9,085 bases of DNA from Fidelibacterota bacterium UBA1611. GTDB lineage: Bacteria > Fidelibacterota > Marinisomatia > Marinisomatales > UBA1611. The number at the start of each line of letters is the position of its first letter. Position 1 is the stretch's first letter. The stretch lies in NCBI GenBank assembly GCA_002321855.1, contig DCMX01000044.1, positions 6,896 to 15,980 of the forward strand, given 5' to 3'. Under the pieces are notes generated by a model, which was given only the letters and a program-made list of their open reading frames with translations, ran no database searches and was not told the origin of the DNA. Both the position numbers and the translations under genes were made by a program. Positions 1 through 7,262 of this stretch are shown here, in pieces.

Positions 1-530
1 AGGTTAATATCCTCATGAGCAGCCGCTCGAACTGCACTATGTTCTTCTGTCCCATCCAAGGGTGGATAATGGATCACCCGTAGCAGATTGGTTTTACTTC
101 CAATTATCATGTCTTTCAGGGGTACACGATAATGGGCTTTGATATGCCTTGGTGAGTTGGACTCTATCCACTCCAAGAGATTGGATGTAACCCCTAAGAT
201 CTGATCATACAGATCCATTGTTGCTCCGCTGAGTTCATCAGGAAAGCGGCCCCATGGGTAAATATGGTAGAATTCCTTAATATCCTTGGCTGTATATCCT
301 TTGGCATTCTCGGTCCCAAATGGAAAATAGCCGTCCTGTTTTTCCGGGTCGAACTGGTAATTGAACTTGCTCGTAGAAGCAAAAAAGAGTTTCCACTCAT
401 TGTATACTTTATTGACCAGTTCCATGGGGATCGGATGATGGGTCAGGATACCAAATCCGGTCTCTTTAAGGGATTGGGTAAAATCGGCAGGGGCATTCGT
501 GTCCCTATAATTAACTCTGAGGACCTGCAT
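1..530 (-). CDS. 2-oxoglutarate/Fe(II)-dependent oxygenase, isopenicillin-N-synthase-like family (partial, C-terminus beyond the window)
   Basis: An open frame runs from an ATG at 530 off the left edge, giving 176 complete codons with no stop. The N-terminus (about residues 3-90, with GFGILTHHPIP at 25-35) fits the DIOX_N domain that precedes the catalytic fold in isopenicillin N synthase-like enzymes. Residues 147-176 (TNLLRVIHYPPL, then AAAHEDIN) match the start of the 2OG-FeII_Oxy domain, with His172-x-Asp174 as the first two iron ligands. The distal iron-binding His and the 2-oxoglutarate-binding Arg would lie outside the window, so about 40% of a typical 280-320 residue protein is missing. 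An in-frame TAA at 540-542 fixes the ATG as the only Met start. It begins 18 nt after the dCMP deaminase stop, with no Shine-Dalgarno, so it is probably the last visible gene of the suf operon. The substrate is unknown. Family members oxidise, desaturate or cyclise small molecules in the cytoplasm using Fe(II), O2 and usually 2-oxoglutarate. Confidence 0.8.
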   Translation of the reverse strand, partial: MQVLRVNYRDTNAPADFTQSLKETGFGILTHHPIPMELVNKVYNEWKLFFASTSKFNYQFDPEKQDGYFPFGTENAKGYTAKDIKEFYHIYPWGRFPDELSGATMDLYDQILGVTSNLLEWIESNSPRHIKAHYRVPLKDMIIGSKTNLLRVIHYPPLDGTEEHSAVRAAAHEDIN

Positions 531-548
531 GGCTGGAAATTAAAGGAC

Positions 549-971
549 TTAGTCTAAAGAGACCAGTTGGATGCCAGCCTCATCGGCGTGGGCCAGAATA
601 TGTTCATCCCGATAGAATTCATCGTAGTAAATAGCCTGGATGCCGGCGTTGGCGATGAGTTTAAAACAGTTATAGCATGGTGATGCGGTCACATATATCT
701 CAGCCTTATCTATCTCCACACCATTCTTTGCAGCCTGGACTATTGCATTGGCTTCAGCATGAGTGGTGCGGATACAATGACCACCCACCATTTCATGCCC
801 AGCATCATTGCAGTGAGGCAGACCTTTAATGCTGCCATTATATCCTGTAGACAAAATGGTCTTATCGCGGACAATAACTGCACCTACGTGTTTGCGGTCA
901 CATGTGGAACGGGTCGCCACTTCTTTGGCGATGTTCATAAAATAAGTTGGCCAGGTAACCCTGTCTGACAT
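549..971 (-). CDS. Deoxycytidylate (dCMP) deaminase, ComEB-like
   Basis: Predicted zinc-dependent deaminase that converts dCMP to dUMP, feeding thymidylate synthesis in the cytoplasm. The 140-residue protein has the full cytidine/deoxycytidylate deaminase signature: HAEANA with His71 as zinc ligand and Glu73 as general acid/base, then PCYNC with Cys99 and Cys102 as the other two zinc ligands. The N-terminus (WPTYFMNIAKEVATRSTC, residues 7-24) and the VGAVIV and TGYNG motifs are typical of the dCMP deaminase/ComEB branch rather than of tRNA adenosine or free cytidine deaminases. The length is normal for the bacterial family. The ATG at 971 follows the preceding gene after a tandem TAATAA stop, leaving 3 nt between genes, and there is no Shine-Dalgarno. 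Its place in a SUF operon is unusual. It may simply be co-transcribed, since nothing in the sequence ties it to Fe-S chemistry. Confidence 0.88.
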   Translation of the reverse strand: MSDRVTWPTYFMNIAKEVATRSTCDRKHVGAVIVRDKTILSTGYNGSIKGLPHCNDAGHEMVGGHCIRTTHAEANAIVQAAKNGVEIDKAEIYVTASPCYNCFKLIANAGIQAIYYDEFYRDEHILAHADEAGIQLVSLD

Positions 972-974
972 TTA

Positions 975-1223
975 TTATTTATCTTTATTAAATATTTTTA
1001 CAGCATAGCGTGGTTCGCCATAATAGATTTTATCTGCCACCTGAGCTAATTGTGCGGTAAGTATAAGATAGGCCCAGGTTGGGACAGTGACCCCTGCGCA
1101 ACCTTTTATTATCACCTTTTGATCTTGGAACCGGTCAAAATCCATTTTGTTCACCTGTTCACGAAAAGAATTCTCCCGGATGATACCACCATCTAAAAAA
1201 TCGTCTAAGCGGATGGTTTCCAT
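975..1223 (-). CDS. DUF2480-like small protein, compact single-unit form
   Basis: An 82-residue protein of unknown function. VIIKGC (37-42), VPTWAY (46-51) and YYGEPRYAVKIF (67-78) resemble, from memory, the DUF2480 family of Bacteroidota. Those proteins are about 165 residues and appear to hold two related halves, each with an I-x-C/KGC strand, a VP-x-AY helix start and an FGE/YGEP turn. Here only one such unit is present, with an N-terminal lead (FLDGGIIRENSFREQVNK) that resembles the first half. There is one Cys (Cys42), no signal peptide and no membrane segment, so it is probably cytoplasmic. It starts at the ATG at 1223, 2 nt after the sufS stop. DUF2480 genes also sit beside sufE/sufT-type genes in flavobacteria, which suggests an accessory role in Fe-S or sulfur metabolism, but no activity is known. 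The family assignment is moderately secure and the function is open. Confidence 0.7.
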   Translation of the reverse strand: METIRLDDFLDGGIIRENSFREQVNKMDFDRFQDQKVIIKGCAGVTVPTWAYLILTAQLAQVADKIYYGEPRYAVKIFNKDK

Positions 1224-1225
1224 GA

Positions 1226-2428
1226 TTAAAAATAATCTCGAATTGAGCCTAAGGATTGACAGAATTTATCTATATCGGATATATCGTTATATATATAAAA
1301 ACTGATGCGGGCAGTAGCTGTCTCACCTAAGGTATTCATCAAGGGTTGTGCACAATGGTGTCCGACCCGAATGGCAATATTATCCTCATTTAGAAACTGT
1401 GCAAGATCATGGGGATGAATATTTTCTATATTAAAACTGATCACTCCCCCACGATCTTCTGGACTGCCATGGATACGCATTCCTTCGATATTGTTAAGTT
1501 TTTCTATTGCATAGTCAGTTAGTTCTTTTTCATGTGCTTGTACACTGGTCATATCCAGTTCTGACAAATAATCCACTGCTGCTCCCAAGCCAATAGCTTG
1601 GGCAAAATTGGGTGTCCCCGCTTCAAATTTATAGGGCACAGCGTTCCACGTGGATGATTCCATGGTAACGGTCTCGATCATTTCACCGCCACCCATGAAT
1701 GGGTGCATAGATTCCAATATCTCCATTTTACCCCATAGAACACCTACACCAGTAGGTCCGAGCATCTTATGACCGGAAAATGCTAGGAAATCACAATCCA
1801 GCTTTTGAATATCTACTGGAAGGTGGGAAACACTCTGGGCCCCATCAAGAATAAATATAGCACCCACATCGTGGGCCATCTGCCCGATCTCAGTAGCTGG
1901 ATTGATCGTGCCCAAGACATTCGACATATGGGTGATGGAAACAATTTTGGTCTTTGGAGTAAAATATTTTTCATAATCTTTAAGATCCAGGTCTCCAGAC
2001 TCAGTAATTGGGATATAACGAAGGCTGGCACCATTGCGCTGTGCTGCCAGTTGCCAGGGAACCAGGTTCGAATGGTGCTCCATTTCAGATACCAGGATCT
2101 CGTCACCGACATTGAGCTGTGTACCCAATGAAAAGGCCAATAGATTTATGGAACCAGTAGCGCCACCAGTAAAGACAATTTCTTTCTCAGATGTGGCATT
2201 GATGAAATGAGCCACTTTTGTCCGAGCAGTTTCAAAACGTTCCGTGGCTTCGCTTCCCAAGGAGTATATTGCACGGTGTACGTTCGCATTAGCTTCTCGA
2301 TATACGCTACCTAAGGCATCTAAGACCGTTCTTGGTTTTTGGGATGTGGAGGCACTATCCAGGTAGATCAGGGTAGGGTCAGAGAATATTGGAAAATCTT
2401 TTTTTACATCTGAAACGGAAAATGCCAT
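1226..2428 (-). CDS. sufS: Cysteine desulfurase SufS (group II, PLP-dependent)
   Basis: Removes sulfur from L-cysteine, giving alanine and an enzyme persulfide that passes to SufE; related enzymes also act as selenocysteine lyases. From the ATG at 2428 the protein has 400 residues. The PLP-binding lysine is in FSGHKMLGPTG (Lys221) and the persulfide cysteine in RVGHHCAQPLM (Cys359), the group II arrangement. MEHHSN, DGAQSV and FEAGTPN are the usual cofactor and active-site motifs. The frame extends 5 codons further to a TTG at 2443, but the ATG is preferred: MAFSVSDVKKDFP aligns with the E. coli SufS start MIFSVDKVRADFP. The ATG also sits one base after the sufT stop (TAAAATG), whereas the TTG would overlap sufT. 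No Shine-Dalgarno is visible. It is followed after 2 nt by the DUF2480-like gene. Confidence 0.95.
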   Translation of the reverse strand: MAFSVSDVKKDFPIFSDPTLIYLDSASTSQKPRTVLDALGSVYREANANVHRAIYSLGSEATERFETARTKVAHFINATSEKEIVFTGGATGSINLLAFSLGTQLNVGDEILVSEMEHHSNLVPWQLAAQRNGASLRYIPITESGDLDLKDYEKYFTPKTKIVSITHMSNVLGTINPATEIGQMAHDVGAIFILDGAQSVSHLPVDIQKLDCDFLAFSGHKMLGPTGVGVLWGKMEILESMHPFMGGGEMIETVTMESSTWNAVPYKFEAGTPNFAQAIGLGAAVDYLSELDMTSVQAHEKELTDYAIEKLNNIEGMRIHGSPEDRGGVISFNIENIHPHDLAQFLNEDNIAIRVGHHCAQPLMNTLGETATARISFYIYNDISDIDKFCQSLGSIRDYF

Positions 2429-2429
2429 T

Positions 2430-2972
2430 TTACAGCATGCCAAGTTCCAGTTTTGCTGCTTCTGACATCATATTTTGGTTCCATTGAGGCTCCCAGACCA
2501 GTTCTACATTTACGTACTGTACTCCATTGATTCCTTTCACTTTACGGTCTACCTCATCTGCGATCACGGGCCCCATACCGCAGCCGGGTGCTGTAAGGGT
2601 CATTTTGATGTTTACGGACTTACCATCATCGTTTTCAGAAGTATCCAGGTCATAAATGAGTCCTAGTTCGACAATATTCACAGGAATTTCAGGGTCATAA
2701 CAGGTTTTTAGCTGGTCCCAGACCAAATTTTCGGTAAAATCATTATCTGTTTCAGGTTCTGGTTTCTTCTCCACTTCGAAACCAAGAGCATCCGCATTTT
2801 CAGCAGTGATCTGCACCATATTACCATTAACCAGAATGGTATAGTTTCCACCTAAGGCTTGAGTGATCCGTACCACGTTGCCTGAAAGCAGAGTGACCTT
2901 GTCACCGGAAGGGACAATATAAGCATCCACATCTCTCGTGAGGGTAATGGCTTCGTTAGGAATAGAGCTCAT
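2430..2972 (-). CDS. sufT: Fe-S cluster assembly protein SufT (long form, N-terminal domain plus DUF59)
   Basis: Auxiliary maturation factor thought to help Fe-S clusters reach target proteins such as aconitase and lipoate synthase in bacteria that rely on SUF. The 180-residue protein has the long SufT layout. An N-terminal beta-rich domain (about 10-65, LTRDVDAYIVPSGDKVTLLSG..., ending in ADALG) is joined by an acidic linker (68-80) to a MIP18/DUF59 domain (83-180). The DUF59 part shows CYDPEIPVNIVELGLIYD (91-108), APGCGMGP with conserved Cys131, and the C-terminal signature NMMSEAAKLELGM. Its ATG shares an ATGA with the sufE stop, so the two are translationally coupled, and sufS follows after 1 nt. 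The shorter protein at 7263-7625 shares only the DUF59 domain. The assignment to the long SufT family is strong; the exact client proteins are unknown. Confidence 0.93.
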   Translation of the reverse strand: MSSIPNEAITLTRDVDAYIVPSGDKVTLLSGNVVRITQALGGNYTILVNGNMVQITAENADALGFEVEKKPEPETDNDFTENLVWDQLKTCYDPEIPVNIVELGLIYDLDTSENDDGKSVNIKMTLTAPGCGMGPVIADEVDRKVKGINGVQYVNVELVWEPQWNQNMMSEAAKLELGML

Positions 2973-3376
2973 ACCGCTATTTGTTGAATTTTCTGTATAG
3001 CGCTCGCAAAACCATTGGTCCGCTGATTGGATATGGACCCATCCAGACCAATAGAATCCAGGACTGTTTTTCCATTCACAGATTGGATCTCAGTTGATGA
3101 GTGACCATTAAATATTCTTTCTAATACATTTAAAAGACCTTTCACTATCAGGGCATCTGAGTCTGTGCGGAACTGGTAAGTTCTATCTGTTGCTAATTTT
3201 GCCACAACCCAGGCCTGTGATGTACATCCATATATCTTATTCTGTTCGGTCTGATCATTCTCTTTTAGACCTGCAGATTCTCGAGCCATATCCATAAGCT
3301 GAACAAACTTATCTTTAGGGTCATCAAAGATGGCAAAAAGCTCAGCCAGTTCGGATATAGATGTCTGAATGGTCAT
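2969..3376 (-). CDS. sufE: SufE, sulfur-acceptor protein
   Basis: Accepts the persulfide sulfur from SufS and hands it to SufB of the scaffold complex, stimulating SufS. From the ATG at 3376 it has 135 residues, normal for SufE. The acceptor cysteine is Cys51 in IYGCTSQAWV, the same residue number as in E. coli SufE (GCQSQVW). The N-terminal ELAELFAIFDDPKDKFVQLM and the GLLNVLERIFNGHS helix match the family. The reading frame can be extended 8 codons to a TTG at 3400. The ATG is preferred because MTIQTSISEL gives the usual SufE length and overlaps the sufD stop in an ATGA quartet, as at the neighbouring junctions. It is not a SufU: the protein lacks the zinc-binding cysteine set of that family. 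Confidence 0.93.
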   Translation of the reverse strand: MTIQTSISELAELFAIFDDPKDKFVQLMDMARESAGLKENDQTEQNKIYGCTSQAWVVAKLATDRTYQFRTDSDALIVKGLLNVLERIFNGHSSTEIQSVNGKTVLDSIGLDGSISNQRTNGFASAIQKIQQIAV

Positions 3377-4641
3377 TTCTTTGTCTTTTCCATTATCCAA
3401 GTGTCCAAGGCTTTAATGAGATAATTTTTTATGCCTTTATGGTTGATTGAACCCAGCAATTCCATAGCAAAACCGCGGATCATCAAAGATTTTGCAGTGA
3501 TGGCATCCAGACCTCTGGAACGAAGATAGAACAGGGCATCCTTGTCCAGCTCACCTGTACTGGAGCCATGAGCACAGCGCACATCATCAGCATATATTTC
3601 CATCTGAGGGTTGGAGTTTATAACAGCCTTTTTAGAGAGCAGTAAGTTTTTATTGGTTTGTTCTGCATCTGTCTTCTGTGCATCTTTCCGGACGACCACT
3701 TTTCCATTAAATACTCCTGATGAGTTCTCCTTGAGGATAGATTTAAAGTTCTGAGAACTGGTACAGTTGGGTGCAAAATGATCAACCAGTATATTGTTAT
3801 CCAGGTGCTGGTTTCCGACCGATAGAGAGAGACCATTTAGAGTACATTGGGAACCTTCCTCCTTCAAATTCACCCTGATATTTGACCGTCCAAGTCCACT
3901 ACCCTGAGAAAGCTGGAAAAAGTTATACTGACTATTCCTATATAGACTTACGTTGAGATTGGCTACATACTGAGCGGATACAGGATTTGACTGAATACGA
4001 ATATGATCTAAGTGAGAATTCTCTGCTATGGAAAAAATTAGAGATGAATTCTGAAATGTTGAAGTAGCATCACCCAAATAGTGTTCGATAAGTGTAGCTG
4101 AGCTTGACTCATTTATGTCCACATACACTCTGGGACTAACCATAATAGGATCAATACCAGAAGAAATAACCAGAATGCGAACTGGTGTTGTCAAATTGAT
4201 ATTTCGATCTATCATAAGAGACAGACAACTGTCCATAAAGGCTGTGTTCAAAAGGTCAAATGGATCATCTGCTGTCGTTTTAATTTGACCTGACCTTTCA
4301 TTAATGTATTTCGGACCGGTAAGTACCCTGATGCCATCATGATGGGATGATAATGCTTTCTGATAATGTCCATTATGAATGACGATAGTTTCCACACCTT
4401 CCATCTTATAGGTGCTTCTATCAATGATAGTGACCGGGTCGTCCAGACCGTCTGAGATTTGGTATGATTGTTTCTTCAAGTGTGACAGATCTGTAAAACG
4501 CCAATCTTCCCATTTTTGTGTGGGGAAACCAGTTTTGAGAAATTTGGAGAACGCCTTTTTCCTTATTTGATGGATCGGATCATGTGCATCATCCCGATCC
4601 AATAATTGGTCAAACTGTGTTTGATAATGAGCCAGGGTCAT
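3373..4641 (-). CDS. sufD: SufD, subunit of the SufBCD Fe-S scaffold complex
   Basis: Partner of SufB in the SufB-SufC2-SufD scaffold on which new Fe-S clusters are built; it takes part in iron acquisition. From the ATG at 4641 the protein has 422 residues, the family's usual size. The N-terminal helical region carries KAFSKFLKTGFPTQKWEDWRFT (starting near residue 28), which matches the usual GxPxxKxExW(R/K)xT motif. The middle is the right-handed beta-helix core. The C-terminal block YADDVRCAHGSSTGELDKDALFYLRSRG contains His358, equivalent to the E. coli SufD His360 implicated in cluster assembly. A 5-codon upstream extension to a TTG at 4656 is rejected because the ATG overlaps the sufC stop as ATGA. 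A GGAG lies 5 nt before the ATG, the best Shine-Dalgarno-like match in the operon, though it also encodes the SufC C-terminus. Confidence 0.94.
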   Translation of the reverse strand: MTLAHYQTQFDQLLDRDDAHDPIHQIRKKAFSKFLKTGFPTQKWEDWRFTDLSHLKKQSYQISDGLDDPVTIIDRSTYKMEGVETIVIHNGHYQKALSSHHDGIRVLTGPKYINERSGQIKTTADDPFDLLNTAFMDSCLSLMIDRNINLTTPVRILVISSGIDPIMVSPRVYVDINESSSATLIEHYLGDATSTFQNSSLIFSIAENSHLDHIRIQSNPVSAQYVANLNVSLYRNSQYNFFQLSQGSGLGRSNIRVNLKEEGSQCTLNGLSLSVGNQHLDNNILVDHFAPNCTSSQNFKSILKENSSGVFNGKVVVRKDAQKTDAEQTNKNLLLSKKAVINSNPQMEIYADDVRCAHGSSTGELDKDALFYLRSRGLDAITAKSLMIRGFAMELLGSINHKGIKNYLIKALDTWIMEKTKK

Positions 4642-5381
4642 GCCGACTCCAGCCAACGGTAACCTTTTTCTTCGAGCTCAATGGCCAGGTCTTTATTTCC
4701 AGATCTCACAATTTTCCCTTCGATCAACACATGTACATTGTCAGGGTGAATATATTTTAGAAGGCGCTGATAGTGGGTGATCACCAGGAAAGAGCGCTTT
4801 TCATTGCGGTAATTATTGATGCCCCTTGCAACGATCTTTAAGGCGTCAATATCCAAACCGGAATCTGTCTCATCCATAATGGAAAGCTCTGGCTCCAAGC
4901 ACAGTAGCTGAAGTATCTCATTGCGTTTTTTCTCGCCTCCGGAAAAACCTTCGTTCACAGCCCGCTGAAGATATTCCGGTTCCATATCCATTTCAGTCAG
5001 TTTTTCCTTGATCAGTTTTAAGAAGTTTGCAGCATCCAGTTCCTTTTCTCCATTGTGTTTACGCTTGGAATTAACAGCTGCCTTCAGGAAATAGGTATTA
5101 TTGACCCCAGGGATTACCACTGGATATTGAAAAGACATGAAAATACCGGCCAGAGCTCTGTTTTCTGGTGACCAGTCTAAAATGGATTCACCTTTGTAGA
5201 CTATATCACCTGCAGTGATTTCATAACCGTCTCGACCAGTGATTATATTGGATAGAGTACTTTTTCCGGAACCGTTCCGACCCATGATAACATGCATTTC
5301 ACCTTGTTTGATCTTCAGGTCAACACCATGGAGAATCATCTTTCCTTTAACACCAGCGTGAAGATTCTTTATTTCTAACAT
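4638..5381 (-). CDS. sufC: SufC, ABC-type ATPase of the SufBCD complex
   Basis: Cytoplasmic, non-transport ABC ATPase whose dimerisation drives the conformational change of SufB-SufD during cluster assembly. The 247-residue protein has every expected element in order: Walker A GRNGSGKST (34-42), Q-loop Gln85 in MSFQYPVVIPGV, signature FSGGEKKR (146-153), Walker B LSIMDE ending at Asp170-Glu171 followed by the D-loop SGLDIDAL, and the switch histidine His203 in ITHYQRLL. The FSGGEKKRNEI signature and the C-terminal ELEEKGYRWL are SufC-specific rather than those of a transporter ATPase. No membrane segments are present. Its ATG lies 17 nt after the sufB stop with an AT-rich, Shine-Dalgarno-less spacer, and its TGA overlaps the sufD ATG. 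Confidence 0.97.
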   Translation of the reverse strand: MLEIKNLHAGVKGKMILHGVDLKIKQGEMHVIMGRNGSGKSTLSNIITGRDGYEITAGDIVYKGESILDWSPENRALAGIFMSFQYPVVIPGVNNTYFLKAAVNSKRKHNGEKELDAANFLKLIKEKLTEMDMEPEYLQRAVNEGFSGGEKKRNEILQLLCLEPELSIMDETDSGLDIDALKIVARGINNYRNEKRSFLVITHYQRLLKYIHPDNVHVLIEGKIVRSGNKDLAIELEEKGYRWLESA

Positions 5382-5398
5382 ATGATGAATTTCTTGAA

Positions 5399-6850
5399 CT
5401 ATCCGACGCTGCCTTCCAGGCTGACTTCCATAAGCTTGGTGGCTTCCATAGCAAATTCCATTGGCAATTCATTAAAAACATCCTTGCAGAAACCGTTGAC
5501 GATCATAGACACTGCATCCTCCGTACTGAGTCCGCGCTGGTTACAGTAGAATAATTGATCATCGCCAATATTGGAAGTGGTGGCCTCGTGTTCCATCTGG
5601 GCAGTAGGATTGCGTACATCAATATATGGAAAAGTATGAGCAGCGCATTTGTCGCCAATTAGAATTGAGTCGCACTGAGAAAAATTGCGTGCGTTCTCGG
5701 CCCCTTTCATGATCTTCACTTGACCACGATAAGCCTGTTGTCCGTGGCCGGCCGAAATACCCTTGGAGATAATAGTGCTTTTCGTATTCTTCCCCAGATG
5801 GATCATTTTTGTACCTGTATCCGCCTGCTGGTGATTGTTCGATAGTGCTACAGAATAAAATTCACCTACAGAATTATCCCCTTTTAGAATACAGCTGGGA
5901 TATTTCCAGGTTACAGCAGAGCCGGTCTCGACCTGGGTCCATGAGATCCTGGAATTCTCTTCTAAACATGTACCGCGCTTGGTGACAAAATTATATATCC
6001 CGCCTGCACCGGTCTCCGGGTGCCCCGGATACCAGTTCTGAACCGTGGAATACTTGATGGTGGAATCTTTATGCGCTATCAGTTCCACCACTGCAGCGTG
6101 TAGCTGGTTCTCATCGCGCATGGGTGCTGTACACCCTTCCAGGTAGCTGACATAGCTTCCTTCATCAGCGATAATTAGTGTACGTTCAAACTGACCTGTC
6201 TTTGCTTCGTTGATCCTGAAATAAGTAGAAAGTTCCATAGGGCAGTGCACACCCTTAGGGATGTAAACAAATGAACCATCACTGAATACAGCAGAATTTA
6301 AAGTAGCAAAATAATTGTCTGTATAGGGTACCACCGTACCAAGATATTTTTTGACAAGATCTGAATAATCCTTTGCTGCTTCAGAGAAACTACAGAAAAT
6401 AACCCCATGTTTTTTTAGTTCTTCGCGAAAGGTAGTGGTCACCGAAACACTATCAAAGACAGCATCGACTGCTACACCACTAAGCATTTTCTGCTCTTCA
6501 AGTGGAATACCTAATTTATCATAGGTACGTAAAAGTACGGGGTCCACTTCGTCCAGACTTTTTAATTCTTTTTTCTTGGGCGCAGAAAAATAGCTGATAT
6601 CCTGGTAATCAATATCAGGATAATGAACCTTAGCCCAAGCAGGTTCTTCCATTTTTAGCCAGTGGTGGTAAGCTTTGAGTCGCCAATCCAATAGCCACCG
6701 TGGTTCTTCCTTTTTATTTGAAATGAACCGGATCACATCCTCGTCCAATCCTGGCGGAAGAGTCTCAGATTCAATATCGGTAACGAAACCATACTGGTAA
6801 TCTTCACTGATCTTCCTATCAATAAGATCGGATGAGGTTTTTGCAGACAT
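5399..6850 (-). CDS. sufB: SufB, Fe-S cluster scaffold protein
   Basis: Main scaffold subunit, receiving sulfur from SufE and holding the nascent cluster at the SufB-SufD interface. At 483 residues it has full family length. The C-terminal core holds FSQCDSILIGDKCAAHTFPYID with Cys393, which by distance from the C-terminus equals E. coli SufB Cys405. MEHEATTSNIG carries Glu422, equal to Glu434, and the end (NGFCKDVFNELPMEFAMEA..., SLEGSVG) is classical. Further landmarks are YIPKGVHCPMELSTYFRIN and the TQVETGSAVTWKYPSCIL strand region. The frame is uninterrupted and shows no intein, although SufB is a common intein site. It starts at the ATG at 6850, after a 33-nt gap from sufA, the widest gap in the operon, which is AT-rich and lacks a Shine-Dalgarno sequence. 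Confidence 0.97.
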   Translation of the reverse strand: MSAKTSSDLIDRKISEDYQYGFVTDIESETLPPGLDEDVIRFISNKKEEPRWLLDWRLKAYHHWLKMEEPAWAKVHYPDIDYQDISYFSAPKKKELKSLDEVDPVLLRTYDKLGIPLEEQKMLSGVAVDAVFDSVSVTTTFREELKKHGVIFCSFSEAAKDYSDLVKKYLGTVVPYTDNYFATLNSAVFSDGSFVYIPKGVHCPMELSTYFRINEAKTGQFERTLIIADEGSYVSYLEGCTAPMRDENQLHAAVVELIAHKDSTIKYSTVQNWYPGHPETGAGGIYNFVTKRGTCLEENSRISWTQVETGSAVTWKYPSCILKGDNSVGEFYSVALSNNHQQADTGTKMIHLGKNTKSTIISKGISAGHGQQAYRGQVKIMKGAENARNFSQCDSILIGDKCAAHTFPYIDVRNPTAQMEHEATTSNIGDDQLFYCNQRGLSTEDAVSMIVNGFCKDVFNELPMEFAMEATKLMEVSLEGSVG

Positions 6851-6883
6851 AGAAAAAATTAAATGGTTTGTTTCATTTTGCGA

Positions 6884-7261
6884 TCAGGCTGAGAAAGATG
6901 TCCCACAGCCGCAGGTTCTTTCTGCGTTGGGATTTTTGATCTTAAATCCACCGGTGAGCATATCATCGGAATAGTCTACGGTTACATTTTTCAGGTAGAG
7001 CCAGCTTTTCAGATCACAAACAACCTTAAGACCATTGGTCTCAAAGACCTTGTCAAAATCACCTTGAGCCATGTCAAAGTCCATTTTATAGCTCATACCG
7101 GAACAGCCGCCCCCTTCCACGGACATACGCAATACATGATCTTCTTTTCCTTCGGAACTCATCACGGCCTTCAAACGTTTTACAGCTTTTTCGGTGACAA
7201 TAATTGTGGCTGCCTGAAAATCCTGCTGTTGATCCATGATGTTTTTTTGTATTTCACTCAT
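6884..7261 (-). CDS. sufA: A-type Fe-S carrier protein (SufA/IscA/HesB family)
   Basis: Binds and transfers Fe-S clusters from the SufBCD scaffold to apo-proteins. The 125-residue protein shows the three invariant cysteines of the HesB/IscA family: Cys53 in EGGGCSGMSY, and Cys117 and Cys119 in ERTCGCGTSFS. The FKIKNPNA stretch just before the C-terminal pair is also diagnostic. About 17 residues at the N-terminus precede the domain start (TIIVTEKAVKRL), slightly longer than typical IscA. The ATG at 7261 is one base after the upstream stop (TAAAATG), the same junction as sufT/sufS. Which A-type subclass it belongs to (SufA, IscA or ErpA) cannot be settled from motifs alone. The sufA label rests on its place directly before sufB. 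Confidence 0.92.
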   Translation of the reverse strand: MSEIQKNIMDQQQDFQAATIIVTEKAVKRLKAVMSSEGKEDHVLRMSVEGGGCSGMSYKMDFDMAQGDFDKVFETNGLKVVCDLKSWLYLKNVTVDYSDDMLTGGFKIKNPNAERTCGCGTSFSA

Positions 7262-7262
7262 T

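Noticed and set aside
194..400. Minus-strand open frame of 68 codons
   Set aside because: It lies in another frame inside the oxygenase gene, whose translated frame carries the family motifs.
264..557. Plus-strand open frame of 97 codons
   Set aside because: It lies antisense to the oxygenase start and the end of the dCMP deaminase, both well supported by motifs, and its own translation resembles no family I know.
1805..2131. Open frames on both strands inside sufS (plus 1805-2131, minus 1813-2112)
   Set aside because: Both are shadows of the sufS frame, which has the full set of catalytic motifs.
6859..6876. Five-codon frame (MKQTI) in the sufA-sufB gap
   Set aside because: Too short to judge, with no ribosome-binding site and no evidence of conservation. 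Expected by chance in AT-rich sequence.
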